A DNA stretch of 64,000 nt, taken from Vitellaria paradoxa (lineage: Eukaryota > Streptophyta > Magnoliopsida > Ericales > Sapotaceae). Position 1 is the first letter of the stretch; each line of letters opens with the position of its first letter. The stretch lies in NCBI GenBank assembly GCA_019916065.1, contig CM034237.1, positions 43,258,485 to 43,322,484 on the forward strand, in the 5' to 3' direction. The position numbers and the translations under genes are program-made. Shown one piece after another: positions 34,797-47,200 of this stretch. The notes below the pieces were generated by a model. It was not told the DNA's origin. It did not search any database and was given only the letters and a program-made list of their open reading frames with translations.

Positions 34797-36223
34797 CTGT
34801 GGCAACCAAATTAGAACATAAGCACAGTGAGCATGCCTTTACCTTGAATTAAAAATACTATGCAAGTTTGTGTTCTATCAGATTCAAGCCAAGCCATTCA
34901 AGATTTGTTATGTATAGATTTGTTATTCAAGTATGCAACAATTCTTTTTCATTTCAAATTCAAATTTAAGGAAATTGTTTTAATTAACATAAATCAATAT
35001 GGTTATCTGACCTATTGTTATGAGTCTATAAGCAATAAAATGGTTTTAAATAATTTATTTTAGTAAGAATGGTATATCTTAAATTTGAATCCATTGAATC
35101 ATTTATTTGACCAAACCAAATCAGTGGATCAAAAGGAATAGTCATTCTTATTAGCAAGCATTCACAACTAATTATTTAAACAACATGTGTTGTATTTGGT
35201 TTATATTTGTAATTGGCAAATTAGTGAACAAAATAATGAATTCAATTTTATTTTCTTGGATATTGGTTAGTGTGATATAGAATTTAGAATTTATGGTTTT
35301 CTAACTTAATCGCAGGAAGCTCGCTCTGAATTGTCGGAAAATACCAAGAGGTGTTTTTCAAGATTTTCACTTTGTACTTAGGAAGAGGGAACTCCTACGA
35401 AACTCTGCGCGAGTTTTGATCTATTAGATTTTTGTATTGCATTCAGAGTTATGTTTCAAGCCGAATTCAATCTAGAAGTTGCCTTGCTGGACAACTAATA
35501 GGATTATCTTGGAAAGTTCCCTAATGATCAAGGATGTTTAATTCACTATTTGAAAATTTTACAAGATTACATGAAAGATGGAAAGTAAGAGTATTAATCT
35601 AATTCCACCTTACATTATCATGTGCTCTATGTAAGAACCTACTTCTAGGGTCTAGAGTATCGACCAACTAGAGAGAAGAAGAATGTACACATTACATATT
35701 TCATTGTTACTTCTCTCATATTTATCCAACAACAACACATCTTTGCAAAAGGCCGATGTCAACAAATCGTGGATTTTGTTTGTGATGCGTCATTCAGTTG
35801 GAGTTAGTGAGTCACGTAAAGCCTGAGCAAGTCGTCCATACGATAGGATCGAAAAATCGATTCCGTAACTATCGCAGAAGAGTCTTGTTAACTTATATAG
35901 TGGATTGTTGGTCCTCCATGCTCGAGCTCAAAGTTTTTCCCTACCATTAATAGGTTTTTTCTCATTAAATCATTATACATCATTTTCTTTACCTTTTTGC
36001 ATTTGTGACTGTTATATTGATTTATTGCTCATTTGGTTTGTTAGCACGTGGTTTTTCATGTTGTTTCAATTCGAAGACAAAATTTCAATTGTGCAGTTTA
36101 GCAGTTTACTAGGAGTACTCAAATATAAGTCTTGCAACAATTGACCTATTAAATACAGGAAAACAAAAGTCATACAAGAGGTGCTAAGTAGAACCTAAAA
36201 ATATGAAAGGACAAGGAAATTAC
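34797..36223 (-). other. Intron 1 of TNL-C
   Basis: It is colinear with 24,224-25,651, including the LTR-like segment (about 35,187-36,090). Acceptor CCACAG|G and donor GG|GTAAT are both intact. Confidence 0.7.
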
Positions 36224-36750
36224 CCATCAACTTGATTTTGGAGAACCATCCCTGCTAAATCCGCAACTTCTCTTAGTGCTGCCCTCCATTCTTTTATTTT
36301 GTCCATCCAATCACTTTTTCTTTCATCTACTTCTACGTTGAATTTCTCTTCATATCTTAGAAATGCCTCTTTGAAATTTCCATTTTGCTTTCTAACATCA
36401 GATGGATCAACACCATAGAACACAGGTAGAACTTGATGTCTTGACATATCCTTGCGTTTAAGGATCCTCACAAGTTCATCAAGACACCATCTTGAAGATG
36501 CATAGTCTTTTGAGAAGACAATTATTGAAATTTTTGACTCTTGAATTGCTCTTTGCAATTCAGTGTCAATATTTTCTCCTCTTTCTATCCCATCATCATC
36601 TCTAAATGTATGAATTCCTGCACTATCTAAAGCTGTATAGAGGTGGTCAGTGAACGTCTTGCGAGTGTCTTCACCTTTGAAGCTCAAGAACACATCATAA
36701 GCACACCGAGGAGCAGAAGAAAAGACTTCTTGGTCTCTTACAAGAGTCAT
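36224..36750 (-). CDS. TNL-C exon 1: TIR domain
   Basis: The frame is open with YDVFLSFKGEDTRKTF, DTELQRAIQESKISIIVFSKDY, SSRWCLDEL (Glu kept) and LPVFYGVDPSDVR. The donor GATGG|GTAAT joins in phase to GYESKF. The start was taken at MTLVRDQEV; an upstream in-frame ATG exists at 36,789. The 5' flank is shared with TNL-A but interrupted 264 bp upstream by a CACTA element. Confidence 0.92.
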
Positions 36751-39700
36751 TACACAAAGAAGGACCAAGACATTAACAAAATCTGCCAAGACAACACAGA
36801 AATTCTTAGACAGATATTAAATACGAGGATTGACAATAAAGTAAGTTTAATAAAATCCAATAAATAAATAGGAGAATGAGGGAGAAGCTTTTTTCCAGGT
36901 TAATATATGGTTTTTCCATAAGGACAAGGATGGACCCGATCTAATGAACACTGATAATGTAAAAAGAGTTTTTGATCTATGGAGTCTATTCCATAAAAAG
37001 AATTTTGCAGACACACTACAAGAAATCACACAATTGCCGACCAAAAAATTGGTCGCTGAAGGGTACAATGTAGTCTGCGAAACTTTTTCCGACCAAACTT
37101 ATTTGGTCGGAATTTTGTTGGCGAAGGCTTGTCGGGAAAACTTTTTCTGACCAAAAATCATTTGGTCGACAAATGTAAAACCTTTCCTGACTAATTGGTC
37201 GGCAAAAAAATATTTAATGAGAGAAATGTAAAATATTTTCCTGACCAAATGGTCGGCAATTCTCCACTTTTTTCTGACCAATTGGTCGGCAATTGTACAC
37301 TTTCCCCGACCAATTGGTCGGCAAAAAGTATAGAATTGAAAATTTAAATTAATTTAAAAAAAATTAATGTGGTGCCACGTGGCATTATTTGCTGACATGT
37401 CATCATACCACACGGCTCCTTATGTTGTGCCATGTGTCGATCTATGATTGGGCCACATGTTAGCCTATTATTAGGCCACGTGTCAGCTCCATATTTTTTA
37501 AATTTTTGTTGTTGTTGTTGTTGTTGGTAAGATTTGAACTCATGTCATTTCTTTGGAAATTGGTGTATTTGGCTACTAGGCCAAGCTTTTATTTGTATAT
37601 ATATTTTACATATTAATATATATATAAACAAAATGTATTACTTTTGCCGACCAAGTGGTCGGGAAAAGTTCAACCTTTAGTGACCAATTGGTCGCCAAAA
37701 GTTATAAGAATTTTATTATTTTTATTTAATTACTTTAACATTTTGTAATAATTTTTTTTACATTTTTCCCAACTAATTGGTCGGAAAAAGTTCAAACTTT
37801 AGTGACCAATTGATCGCCAAAAGTGATAAAATTTTTATTATTTTTATCTAATTATTTTAACATTTTTTGTAATAATTTTTTTACACTTTTGCTAACCAAT
37901 TGGTCGAAAAAAGTTTACCTTTAGCAACTAATTGGTCGCTAAAAGTGATAAAATTTTATTTTTTTTATTTAATTATTTTAACATTTTGTAATAATTTATT
38001 TTACACTTTTCCCAACCAATTGGTCGGGAAAAGCTCCCCCTTTAGCGACCAATTGGTCGCCAAAAGTGATAAAATTTTTATTATTTTTATTTAATTATTT
38101 TAACATTTTTTGTAATAATTTTTTTACACTTTTGCCGACCAATTGGTCGGGAAAAGTTTACCTTTGGCAACTAATTAGTCGCCAAAAGTGATAAAATTTT
38201 TATTTTTTTATTTAATTATTTTAACATTTTTTGTAATAATTTTTTTTACACTTTTGCCGATCAATTGGTGGAGAAAAATTCCCCTTTAGCGTCCAAATTT
38301 ATATTTAGTCGGAAAAGTCTCCCTTTAGCAACCAGTTGGTCGGGAAAAGTTATCCTTTGGCGACTAATATTTTTTTGGTCGGGAAAAAGTGACTATTAGC
38401 GACTAAATTTATATTTGGTTGGAAAAAGTCTCCTTTAGCGACCAAATTTATACTTGATCGGGAAAAGTGATCGCCGAATGTGTGATTTGTTGTAATGACA
38501 TCGAAAGTGTTCATTTTTTGTTGGGTTTGTGGGGCTTTATGTTTATGAATAAAGCTAAAAGTAGGTGACTTTTGGAATGTTATAACATGTGAATAAATTG
38601 ATTTGGGGCAAGCAACAACTCTCCCGATTGCAAGCACAAACTTCAGTCGATCTAAACAGTGATGCTCTAATGCAATCAAATCATTAATCTATCCAACAAT
38701 AATCCTAGTGGAGTAGTTTATCTTGCCCCTTGTATATACAAGAATCAAACTAATTTAAACCCACTGCTTGAACTCTTAGGCTTAAAAAATGAAAAAAGAA
38801 AAAAAATCTCTCAATAAAGCCAGTTTAATCGCAGAAAAAGAAAATTGAAGAATATAAGGAAAAGAAAGGGGGGAGACTCAATTGCTTGAAAAAAAGTTGA
38901 AAATAAATAGCTAATCAAGCATAAAAAATGACGGATATGAAGTTTAATTTAAACCTAAAAAGAAAAGAGGTGAAACTATACGGGAAATGGGGTAGGAAAA
39001 CAAAAGGAGAAACGCAACGCTATATGAAACAAGAGTAAAGATAATAAATAAAAAAAAAAAAAACCGCAGTATGTGGGTGTTGTGTAGTTTTAAGTGAATC
39101 ACCTGTTCAATTTACCAGTGAACGATAGCTTGAATTTGGACTGAGCACTTCTAACTTCTTACCAGAAGAGGGGACTAGCAATCATCAATGCAAACTGCGA
39201 ATGATACGCGCAGAGAGAGAGAGAGAGAGAGAGAGAAGGATAGACTTGACTCTTGAGTCGTTGAAGACTTGACTCTTGAGTTGTTGAACCCCCCGCTTTA
39301 AGATTTGGTTTAGGAAATAAAAAAAAGGTGGGTTTTCTTTATCTCGTCAGTAGTTAACTTCAAAAAGGTGTTTTTTCATGTTTGGGAAAGAAAAATATTA
39401 TTTTTTAAGGTGGTTTTTTAATTTTTTTAAATTTGATATATTTGCTTTTAAAAATTTAAAATATAATTAAAATGTAAGTGTAAGAATATAAATTTAGTTA
39501 TTTTATAAATAAACAAATAACTAATTCAGAGCCCACGGTACCCAAACCGTACCTCAAGTGTTCACACTTTACTTTCTTAGCAGCTTCGTCCATTACCAAC
39601 CCACTTTACTTTTTTCCGGATTTCCCAGCTAGAGTTTTTTTTTTTTTAAATCGTAATATTAATAATATTAAAATAATTTATCAAAATAGAGTAAAATTGG

Positions 39701-40700
39701 AGTATTTATCAAAACAGGAGAAAATTTGTAATTGTTATTTGCGACTTCTATAAAAAAATTTATAATTCTTGTTAAAATAATTTATTTTTATAAAATTAAA
39801 ATTAATTACTACTAAAATAATAAGTTATAAGAAAAATGTTGATTTTATTATATATTTTTCAATTAAATTAATATTTAAGTTATTTATTAATGATTTGTAC
39901 AATATCAAAACATTATTCATTACTTGCTGTTGCAATCTAGTTTTTACAAATATTATCATATTTTTAAAAATATTAATTTAAAAACTTTTACAAAAAGTAC
40001 TCGCAAAAATATAAGAAAAGTGAGAAAGTGTGTTTTCATGTGAAGTGATTAAAAAAAATTAAATATATAAAAAAAGAAGTAATTCTAACTATTGAACAAA
40101 TACAACAGCTGAAAATATTTAAAATTTTAAATTTTAAATTTCCTTATTATATAAATGATTGAAAGAGTCTAAAAAATATATGTATTTAAGATTTTAAGTT
40201 TTATGTACATTAGAATTAAATTTTTGATTTAAATATTTATTTCAAAGGAATTTTAAGGAAAATTAAAGTCTAAGTATAAATTTTTTTTAGAATAAAAATC
40301 TTAATTGACTTTGTTTACTAGGTTTCAATAGTGTTTTTTTAATAAATGTGAAAATTTTTATTATTTATTACAAAATTATTATATTTTTAAAAAATATTAA
40401 TTTAAAAACTTTTATAAAAAATGTATTAAAAAATGTAGAGTAATAGAGTATGTTTTCATGTAAAGTAACTGAAAAAATAACCAAATTGAAAAAAAAAAGT
40501 AATTAATCATGATCATTAAATAAATCCAACGTTTAAAATATCCCAAATTCAAATATTTAGTTTCTTTATTATATAAATAATACACATAGTGTATATATTT
40601 AAAATTTTAAATTTTCTGTACTAAAATTGAATTTGTAATTTAAATATTTATACTTAAAAAATTTTTTAAAAATTAAAGTCTAAATATTATTTTTTTGAAA
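36751..40700. other. 5' flank of TNL-C, colinear with the TNL-A flank
   Basis: Outside the CACTA element it matches 1012-3135, including a (GA)n tract at about 39,213-39,234. A duplicated phrase around GACTTGACTCTTGAG occurs at about 39,244-39,285. No gene is seen. Similarity to the A flank fades near 40,680, the right limit of the TNL unit. Confidence 0.65.
37014..38497. mobile_element. Non-autonomous CACTA element (1,484 bp) upstream of TNL-C
   Basis: It starts CACTACAAGAAATCACAC and ends GTGTGATTTGTTGTAATG, so the terminal repeats are 18 bp with few mismatches (final TAGTG mutated to TAATG). ACA is duplicated on both sides (37,011-37,013 and 38,498-38,500). The TNL-A flank at about 1272-1295 preserves the unoccupied site. 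The interior is dominated by palindromic units CGACCAATTGGTCG. It has no coding capacity. Confidence 0.92.
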
Positions 40701-40925
40701 TAATAAAAACCCTATTATGTTGTGTCGGTTCGATTTTCGACACCTAATGAAAACTATATTATGTCTGAATACACAAAGCATCGCGCTCAAATATCCGTCA
40801 CACAACAAAATAACATAGTTATGCTCGGCTACACGCGTGTCACATGTCGAATGAATCAAATTGGTTGCTTCCCATGATTCCAGGCGAAATTTCAATTAGC
40901 AGTTTCATTTGTTATGAATTCAATT

Positions 40926-41347
40926 AAAAATAAAGAAATCCTATGAATTCAGTTTCACAAATAAACCTACATTATGTAACTTTTGGTGTGTTTGGTAAAG
41001 TCATAATTTTTCTCACTTTTTTGCTTTGTTACAGTAAAAAAATAAAACCAAAAGTTTTACCGAGCACACAAAAATTATCATCTTTTTGCTCTGTTACAGT
41101 AAAAAAACTTACTAAATATACAAATAGTTACCACTTTTTTGCTTAATTACAGTAAAAAATTTACCAAACATCTAAAAGATGCAAAAAAATGTTAAAAAAT
41201 ACACTTTGTTCCACCAAATACACAAAAAAATGTAACTGAAAAAACACAAGAAAAAACTACCCAAAATTGATATTTTTTACTTTTTTTTTAAACATACAAA
41301 CGGCTCTAAAAATAAAGAAATCCTATGAATTCAGTTTCACAAATAAA
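40926..41347. repeat. Identical 40-bp direct repeats flanking about 340 bp
   Basis: The same 40 bases (key part CCTATGAATTCAGTTTCAC) occur at 40,926-40,965 and 41,308-41,347. Between them is AT-rich DNA with repeated TTTTTTGCT.TGTTACAGTAAAA motifs (about 41,015, 41,085 and 41,133). It could be a local tandem duplication or a MITE insertion with repeat exchange. No gene is seen. Confidence 0.7.
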
Positions 41348-41554
41348 TACTTACATTTAGAAGTACAAAAATTAGTGACATCAGTTAATAAGTATTGACT
41401 TACCTAGCCAAGCTTCCTCCAAGTAGGGGTATACAAGCAAACTTAAATTGATGTGATGATCCGGACTGATCCATCCTTTTTAACTAGTTTAGTTATGGTG
41501 TCATAAAAGTCAGTTAGGTGATCTGACTAGTTATGAAAAATGCGTAACTATTGA

Positions 41555-41716
41555 CGCCCTGTTTGGCCTACTAAAATTTATCAAAATTTATTAATTTTTA
41601 ATTACTTTTTGTATTTTTTTCAATTAAATTTTAACACATCTCACATCTCACCTTTATGTCACATCTTTCTATTTTTATTGTACTTTTTACCTAAAATTTG
41701 ACCAACTAAATGGGTC
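41555..41716. mobile_element. Small MITE
   Basis: The ends are CGCCCTGTTTGGCCTACTAAAATTT and TAAAATTTGACCAACTAAATGGGTC, with TTGA on both sides. A relative lies at about 43,615-43,760 (CCAAAACCCACC to TTTTGCCATCCAAACACCGCC). Another fragment is inside the CACTA at 14,410-14,545. Confidence 0.5.
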
Positions 41717-42242
41717 TTGAATATTTTTAAAATAAGTTGCTCATTAAGGTTAAAATAACAAAAAGGTAAAACATATTTTAAAATTTTTAAATTATAATAA
41801 AAGAAAATTGATTAACAATATATAATTTAAATAAAAAACATTTACGAGTTACTGGAATTTAGTAACCCATTTCTTATAAACGGATAAACAGGTACGTTAA
41901 TGGAATTTTAAAAATAAACGGATAGAATTTGACCAAATTCTCCAACTATAAAATGAGAGGGGGGGGGGATAAAAGTGCGAAGGCTCGGCCAGACCTGCCC
42001 TTGTTTTGGGACTTAGAAATTGAGTATAGAGCCCAATAATGGCTAAGTCAAGCCCAGAAAATTAAAAATACATATATTTGTATATATTTATATTATTTCA
42101 TTTACATTTATTATAAAAATAAATTTTTATATAAAAATATTAATTTTAGTAATAAATGAATTTAAATGAGATAGATAATAAATTAATTTTGAACTTGGCC
42201 TGATTCACCAAATATCAATCCTACTAAAAACAGTTCCACGTC

Positions 42243-42735
42243 CCAACATCTAACAACCAAATTAAAATCAAGGTCATATGGTCTGACTGAGCTAAACTTG
42301 TTAATCCAATGGACGTTGATAGAATCAAAAGCCTCCTATTTCAACCTCTAATAATCAAATTGGAATCGAGCTCATCAAGTCCGACTGAGCTAAACTCGTT
42401 AATCCAGTGATGTTGACAAAATCGAAAACCTCCTATTTCAACATCTAAAAATTAAATTGGAATCGTTCATAAGGTTCGACTGAGCTAAACTTGTTAGTCT
42501 AGTGAGCGTCGAAAGAATAAGAAACCTCATGTTTCAACATTTAACAATTAAATTGGAATTGAGCTCTTAAGGTCTGACTGAGCTAAACTAGTTAATCTAG
42601 TGGGCGCCGACAAAATTAGAAATCTCGTGTTTCAACATCTAACAACCAAATTGGAATTGAGCTCATGAGATCCGATTGAGTTAAACTCATTAATCTAGTG
42701 GGCGCTAAAAGAATCAGAAATTTCATCTTTCATGC
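42243..42735. repeat. Minisatellite: five copies of a roughly 99-bp unit
   Basis: The unit runs CATCTAACAACCAAATTGGAATTGAGCTC...GACTGAGCTAAACT...TTAATCTAGTGG...ATTTCA. The GACTGAGC core recurs near 42,285, 42,383, 42,477, 42,576 and 42,674. Copies are diverged by substitutions and small indels. It is non-coding. Confidence 0.85.
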
Positions 42736-44162
42736 CCCACTGTGTGCATCTGTTGGATTGGTTGATAGCCAAGCCTATCCAAGAGAGATTCTGAAGTTGG
42801 AATCGTAGGCCTAATTCTGGTAAAGGATTATGAATTAACTAACAGCATAATTTCAGTCAAGGCTCAATGGAAAAGGTAATTTATTTGGTTTGTTGAGTTT
42901 AACTAAGGTTTGTAAAACTAGGATTCTCCTCCCTACGACATCTAGACAATAAATACTTTTGTGTCTATTTCCAGTTGTCTTTGACGGTGGTTGTTTCAAG
43001 TTCGCTGGATTTTCCAGCCATGACCCAAAATCCAAAAGCAAGAAAAATAATCCATCAAAACTAACATAGGCAAGAGAAAAGAAAAGCTATTATGTCAACT
43101 ATGTGGGACCTTGCCAATTATTAGCTTGATTCAGTCTAACTATCGGATAACAAAAGAATGCCGGACCTTATTTTTGAAGCAGGGAGGGGGTGAGTCACCG
43201 CATTGACTCGAATAATCTAGCCACCTCACCAACTCAAGACTAAAGCAGCATAAATCCTCAGTCCTTAAAAATATGAATCCAGACACACTGCATTTTCTAG
43301 CAATGACCCAAAATCCAAAAGCAAGCAAAGTAATCCGTGAAAACTAGCATAAAGACTAAAGCAGCATAAATCCTCAGTCCTTAAAATAGGAATCCAGATA
43401 CACAACGGCAACCAAAGCCTAAACCAGTTCCTTTATTTTGATTTCTGTTTGTCTTACCACTCCCTACCCACTGCTTGAAAAGCAAGAAATATAAAAGCTA
43501 CTAAGTAATGAGTTTTTTCTTTTTTCTTTTTTCTTTTTAGTACCAAAAAATAAAATTTGAAGTCAAGATTACTACAATAGGTTATCATCATAATTAGTAA
43601 GTTACTAGTACTATTGGGGGTTTTGGTTTATCAAAACTAACCAAAACCCACCAATTTTTACCAACTTTTTATACTTTCTTCCAATCAAATTTCATCACAT
43701 ATCACTTTTACATCAAATCTTTATACTTTTATTATACTTTTTTGCCATCCAAACACCGCCATTATCAGTGAGGGAAAAAAGTTTAGCTTTGTGTGCATAC
43801 ACATTTATGTAATCAATCAATGAAAGCAATATGTTGGTGTACATATGAAAAGACTCCAAACATAGAATAATGTGCAGAAAAGAGTACAGAATGTTCTCAT
43901 TTTGATTTGTTGTCCTTGAAGTTCCTATGGTGGCATAATAGGTTGTGCAGGTGACATGTACATAATAGCCTAAACGAGATACAGTTTGGATGACCTTGGC
44001 AAGAAGCAAGACAAATATATCATTCTTAATCAGAAACACCACCTAATAATGCGTGTCAACCCCCTAAGAACAAATCAATGTACAATGATTATTTAAACCA
44101 CACTATACAATGTCTAAGGCCTGACATTGATTTATTCAAAAGCTACCGCACACAAGCAATAC
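42736..44162. other. Non-coding stretch downstream of the GTPase exons
   Basis: It holds a direct repeat of GACTAAAGCAGCATAAATCCTCAGTCC (key part AAAGCAGCATAAATCC, about 43,240 and 43,355) with neighbouring repeats of CCAAAATCCAAAAGCAAG (about 43,025 and 43,309). I looked for the next GTPase exon after SPSDQ here and did not find a convincing one. Confidence 0.45.
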
Positions 44163-44275
44163 CTGATCAGAAGGTGAGGTCCCACATTCTCCAGAAAGAT
44201 CATGAACATATAGTACAGCAGTGGGCAAATGTGAAAGCACAGCAAGCGTTAACCTTTCCAAATTATTCCCATCAT
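44163..44275 (-). CDS. GTPase exon with the NOG1 signature
   Basis: It reads NNLERLTLAVLSHLPTAVLY then VHDLSGECGTSPSDQ. The acceptor is CCACAG|ATG and the donor CAG|GTATTG. Confidence 0.85.
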
Positions 44276-47200
44276 CTGTGGATCAAACAAGAAAGTAAGT
44301 ACCATACTTAAATATCACAACAAAGAGAGAAAAAATTGTATACCAAAAAACCAACATAGCCTCAAAATATAACAGTAAATTACAAGCAACTTACCAACAA
44401 TGGTGCTGACATTTTCTCAGTTCAGGTTTACATCACAATTATGAAGCCAAAATCATCATTCAGAATGAGCTTTTACAGAGAAGGAAAAACCAAGATGCCA
44501 TTCAAATAACTCATGATTAAAGGCTAATTGCGTTACAATACAACAGTATAGACATTCGAAGCATTGTCTCAAAAACTATGCCTTTTCATGCCTAAATTTT
44601 CAGTCTGCACGAATGCTCTCTTGCTATTCACATATCTATCTCACAGCAAATCCGGACATCAATCAACTTCCCTCTATATTTTAACCAACTCTATTTATGG
44701 TCCCTCCCCATTCTTAATGCTACTAATGCAGCAACACTAAAATTCAAAAAAGAATGGCTGCTAATCCTGCATCATGAATTTTAGGGTTGTAGACCAACAA
44801 AAAGAGGTCTACCCTCAATTAGAAGGCCATTACTTGTTAAGCCTAAACTTTGTCAGAAAAACTGAAAGGCATGACCCCAATATAATAACATTTTATACTA
44901 CATACTTACAAATGAGAAAAAAAAATAAAATAAAAATAGTATAATAATTATCTTACTACCAAGTTTGATCTAGAACGCAAAGAGACATTTCATGACACAT
45001 ACTGATTTACAAATACAACTAAAAAAAGGGTGTATCAAACCGATTCCCAACCACTATACCATCACGTCTCCTCAGCAAGCCAGGTGTGTCTGTAACCTGC
45101 AGACAATGTCATCTAAATGTAAACCACATCATAAAAGAAAGATACTGGAAAATTCACCTCAGAGAAAATTAAGTGACCTGAAAATTCTGGTAGCCAAAAG
45201 CAATATGACCCATTAGAATTCCACGTGTCGTAAATGGGTAGTTGCAAATCTAAGTCAAGGTCAAGCCCAGACACAACTAGAAAAATAATAATGTGACATA
45301 AAGGTAGCATTCATTTGAGTTAATTCAATAGGCTGCGAAAATCAAATTCAACATCCAAGGACTTCATTCCTTAGCCCTAAATTAAGGGTCCCACAATTTA
45401 TAACAAATGCTTTTGCAAGGATATTTCTAAATGGTTACAGAGAGTTTGTAACCAAGAGGTAAAATAAATGTATCCATCAATCATAGTGTTTATATGCACA
45501 GCTTCAAGGTAGTCAGCTTAGTTTTTTCTCTAAATTTTTCCAGTGCGTGTTGAAACAGAGACAATTCTCCACAAAATTTTAGACAGATCTAGTCAGAACA
45601 TGACTGCAGCCATTCTTAAACCAAAAGAAAAAAATGTAAATCCAGTATCTCTCTTTTGTATATCCAACTATACAGAATAGACAAAAGAATACTATTCAAT
45701 CTATATAACAGAAGTTAAATGCCTTGAAAAGTTATACGTTCCTCTCCCTCCAAACCATCCAGCAAAGACACAAAGGAATTAACTGCCATACCTGCCTCCT
45801 CTTTTGAACACGAGCCCCACCAAGACTCAAAAGCTACCTTTACCTCCATGGGAAATGCCCAATTCATCCCAAAACTTAACAAAACGAAAGGCCACAATTC
45901 CATTGGCCATGGACAATGAATAAGAAATGGTTAATAGACTCACTATTCATCTTACGAAGATAACACCAATTTACCAATGCCCTTTTCCTTTTATTAGGTT
46001 ATCAACCGTAAGAATCTTACCCTGAAGCACGCATTAAACAAAATAAAAAATAAAATAACCTTTGAAGGAGCTTTGTGCCTCCATATATTTTTCCAAGAAA
46101 AATCACGATCTCTTCTTCCAACCAAAGCATCATAAAATAACTTAAAACCTCAAAAATACCTGATTTAGTAATCCTCAATCTCAAGCCATCTTCTCAATCA
46201 CCCACCCTCATCGAATAAAATATGCTAGTAAGGCAAGTAAGACAAGCTAATTACGAATCTTAACGTTCCTGCGGAGGAGCTTCCATCCCACTATTCCATC
46301 AGCAATCTGCCATTGAACCGTCACAAGCCTCCATTATCCAACTCTATCCTTGACTCTGTGAAATACTATTAAACTCCAGGAATTAAGTCATCAGTCACTA
46401 ATACAAGTGTAAAAATGAACAGTAAAAAGTTTATATATAGTTTCACTATAATTTAGTTGGAATGAAACCCTAGGGCCCATGAGAATCGTGATTTAAGGAT
46501 TTCTATTAAGGTTAAGTAACAGTAGGCCAAAAGTCTCAAGTGATAAAATGGCAATCTCAACGTGCTGTGAAAAACAACTAATTATGTTTGAGAGAACGCT
46601 ATAAACCATGAGCGGATGCGCGTGGGGCAAGTGGGTCAATTAACTTCACTTGAAGAAAAATTTTTATAAAAAATAGTATAATTTCTGAGATATTTTTATA
46701 CTTTTACTCCTATAAAATATATCTTTTAAAATAAATTGTCTTTATACTTTAAACAATTTACAAGTTTTGCCTCACTAGAAGGAAATTTTCTTTAAAAAAT
46801 AGTATAATTTTTGAGATATTTTTATATTTTTACCCTTATAAAATATATCTTTTAAAACAAATTACCCCTATATCTCAAGTAATTTATAAGTTTTGCCTTC
46901 ATTAGAAGTAAAAGTTCTTTAGAAGATAGTATAATTTTTGAGATATTTTTGTCATTTTACTCCCATAAAATATATCTCTCAAAACAAATTACTAATAAGT
47001 CAAATACACTACTTTTATTTATCGGCTTGACTCCACTGTAACAAATTAATGGATCTGCCACAACTATAAACCAAATATAATATCTCTAACCCACAGCCAT
47101 CACAATTTCCTAAAAAAAAAAAAGAGGCTTTTCAGGGACTTGGAGAAGTATAACAAAGGTTTATGAAAAACCAGGGATGCTAGCATTTTTTTCGAGGCTA

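Larger units (their letters stand above)
31246..36750 (-). pseudogene. TNL-C: near-complete TIR-NB-ARC-LRR-C-JID receptor gene with two lesions
   Basis: It is an intracellular immune receptor of the TNL class. Exons are 36,750-36,224, 34,796-33,701, 33,609-33,246, 33,155-32,238, 32,157-31,500 and 31,337-31,246. Consensus GT/AG ends are visible at all but one junction. Total length is 3,655 nt, one base above a 1,217-residue frame plus stop. The extra base is in an 8-A tract (33,518-33,525), where 7 would join linker to LRR in frame. The second lesion is the intron 4 donor, AT instead of GT at 32,237-32,236 (TNL-B has GT). Domains in order are TIR, NB-ARC (P-loop at about residue 232), linker, about 10 LRRs and C-JID. 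The MHD motif is MHH. Transcript slippage or an alternative donor might rescue it. As read, it is a recent pseudogene or a truncated TIR-NB-ARC protein gene. Confidence 0.85.

Noticed and set aside
42243..42735. CRISPR-like regular repeats
   Set aside because: The units are about 99 bp, diverged and directly adjacent without unique spacers, and the DNA is plant nuclear. It is a minisatellite.
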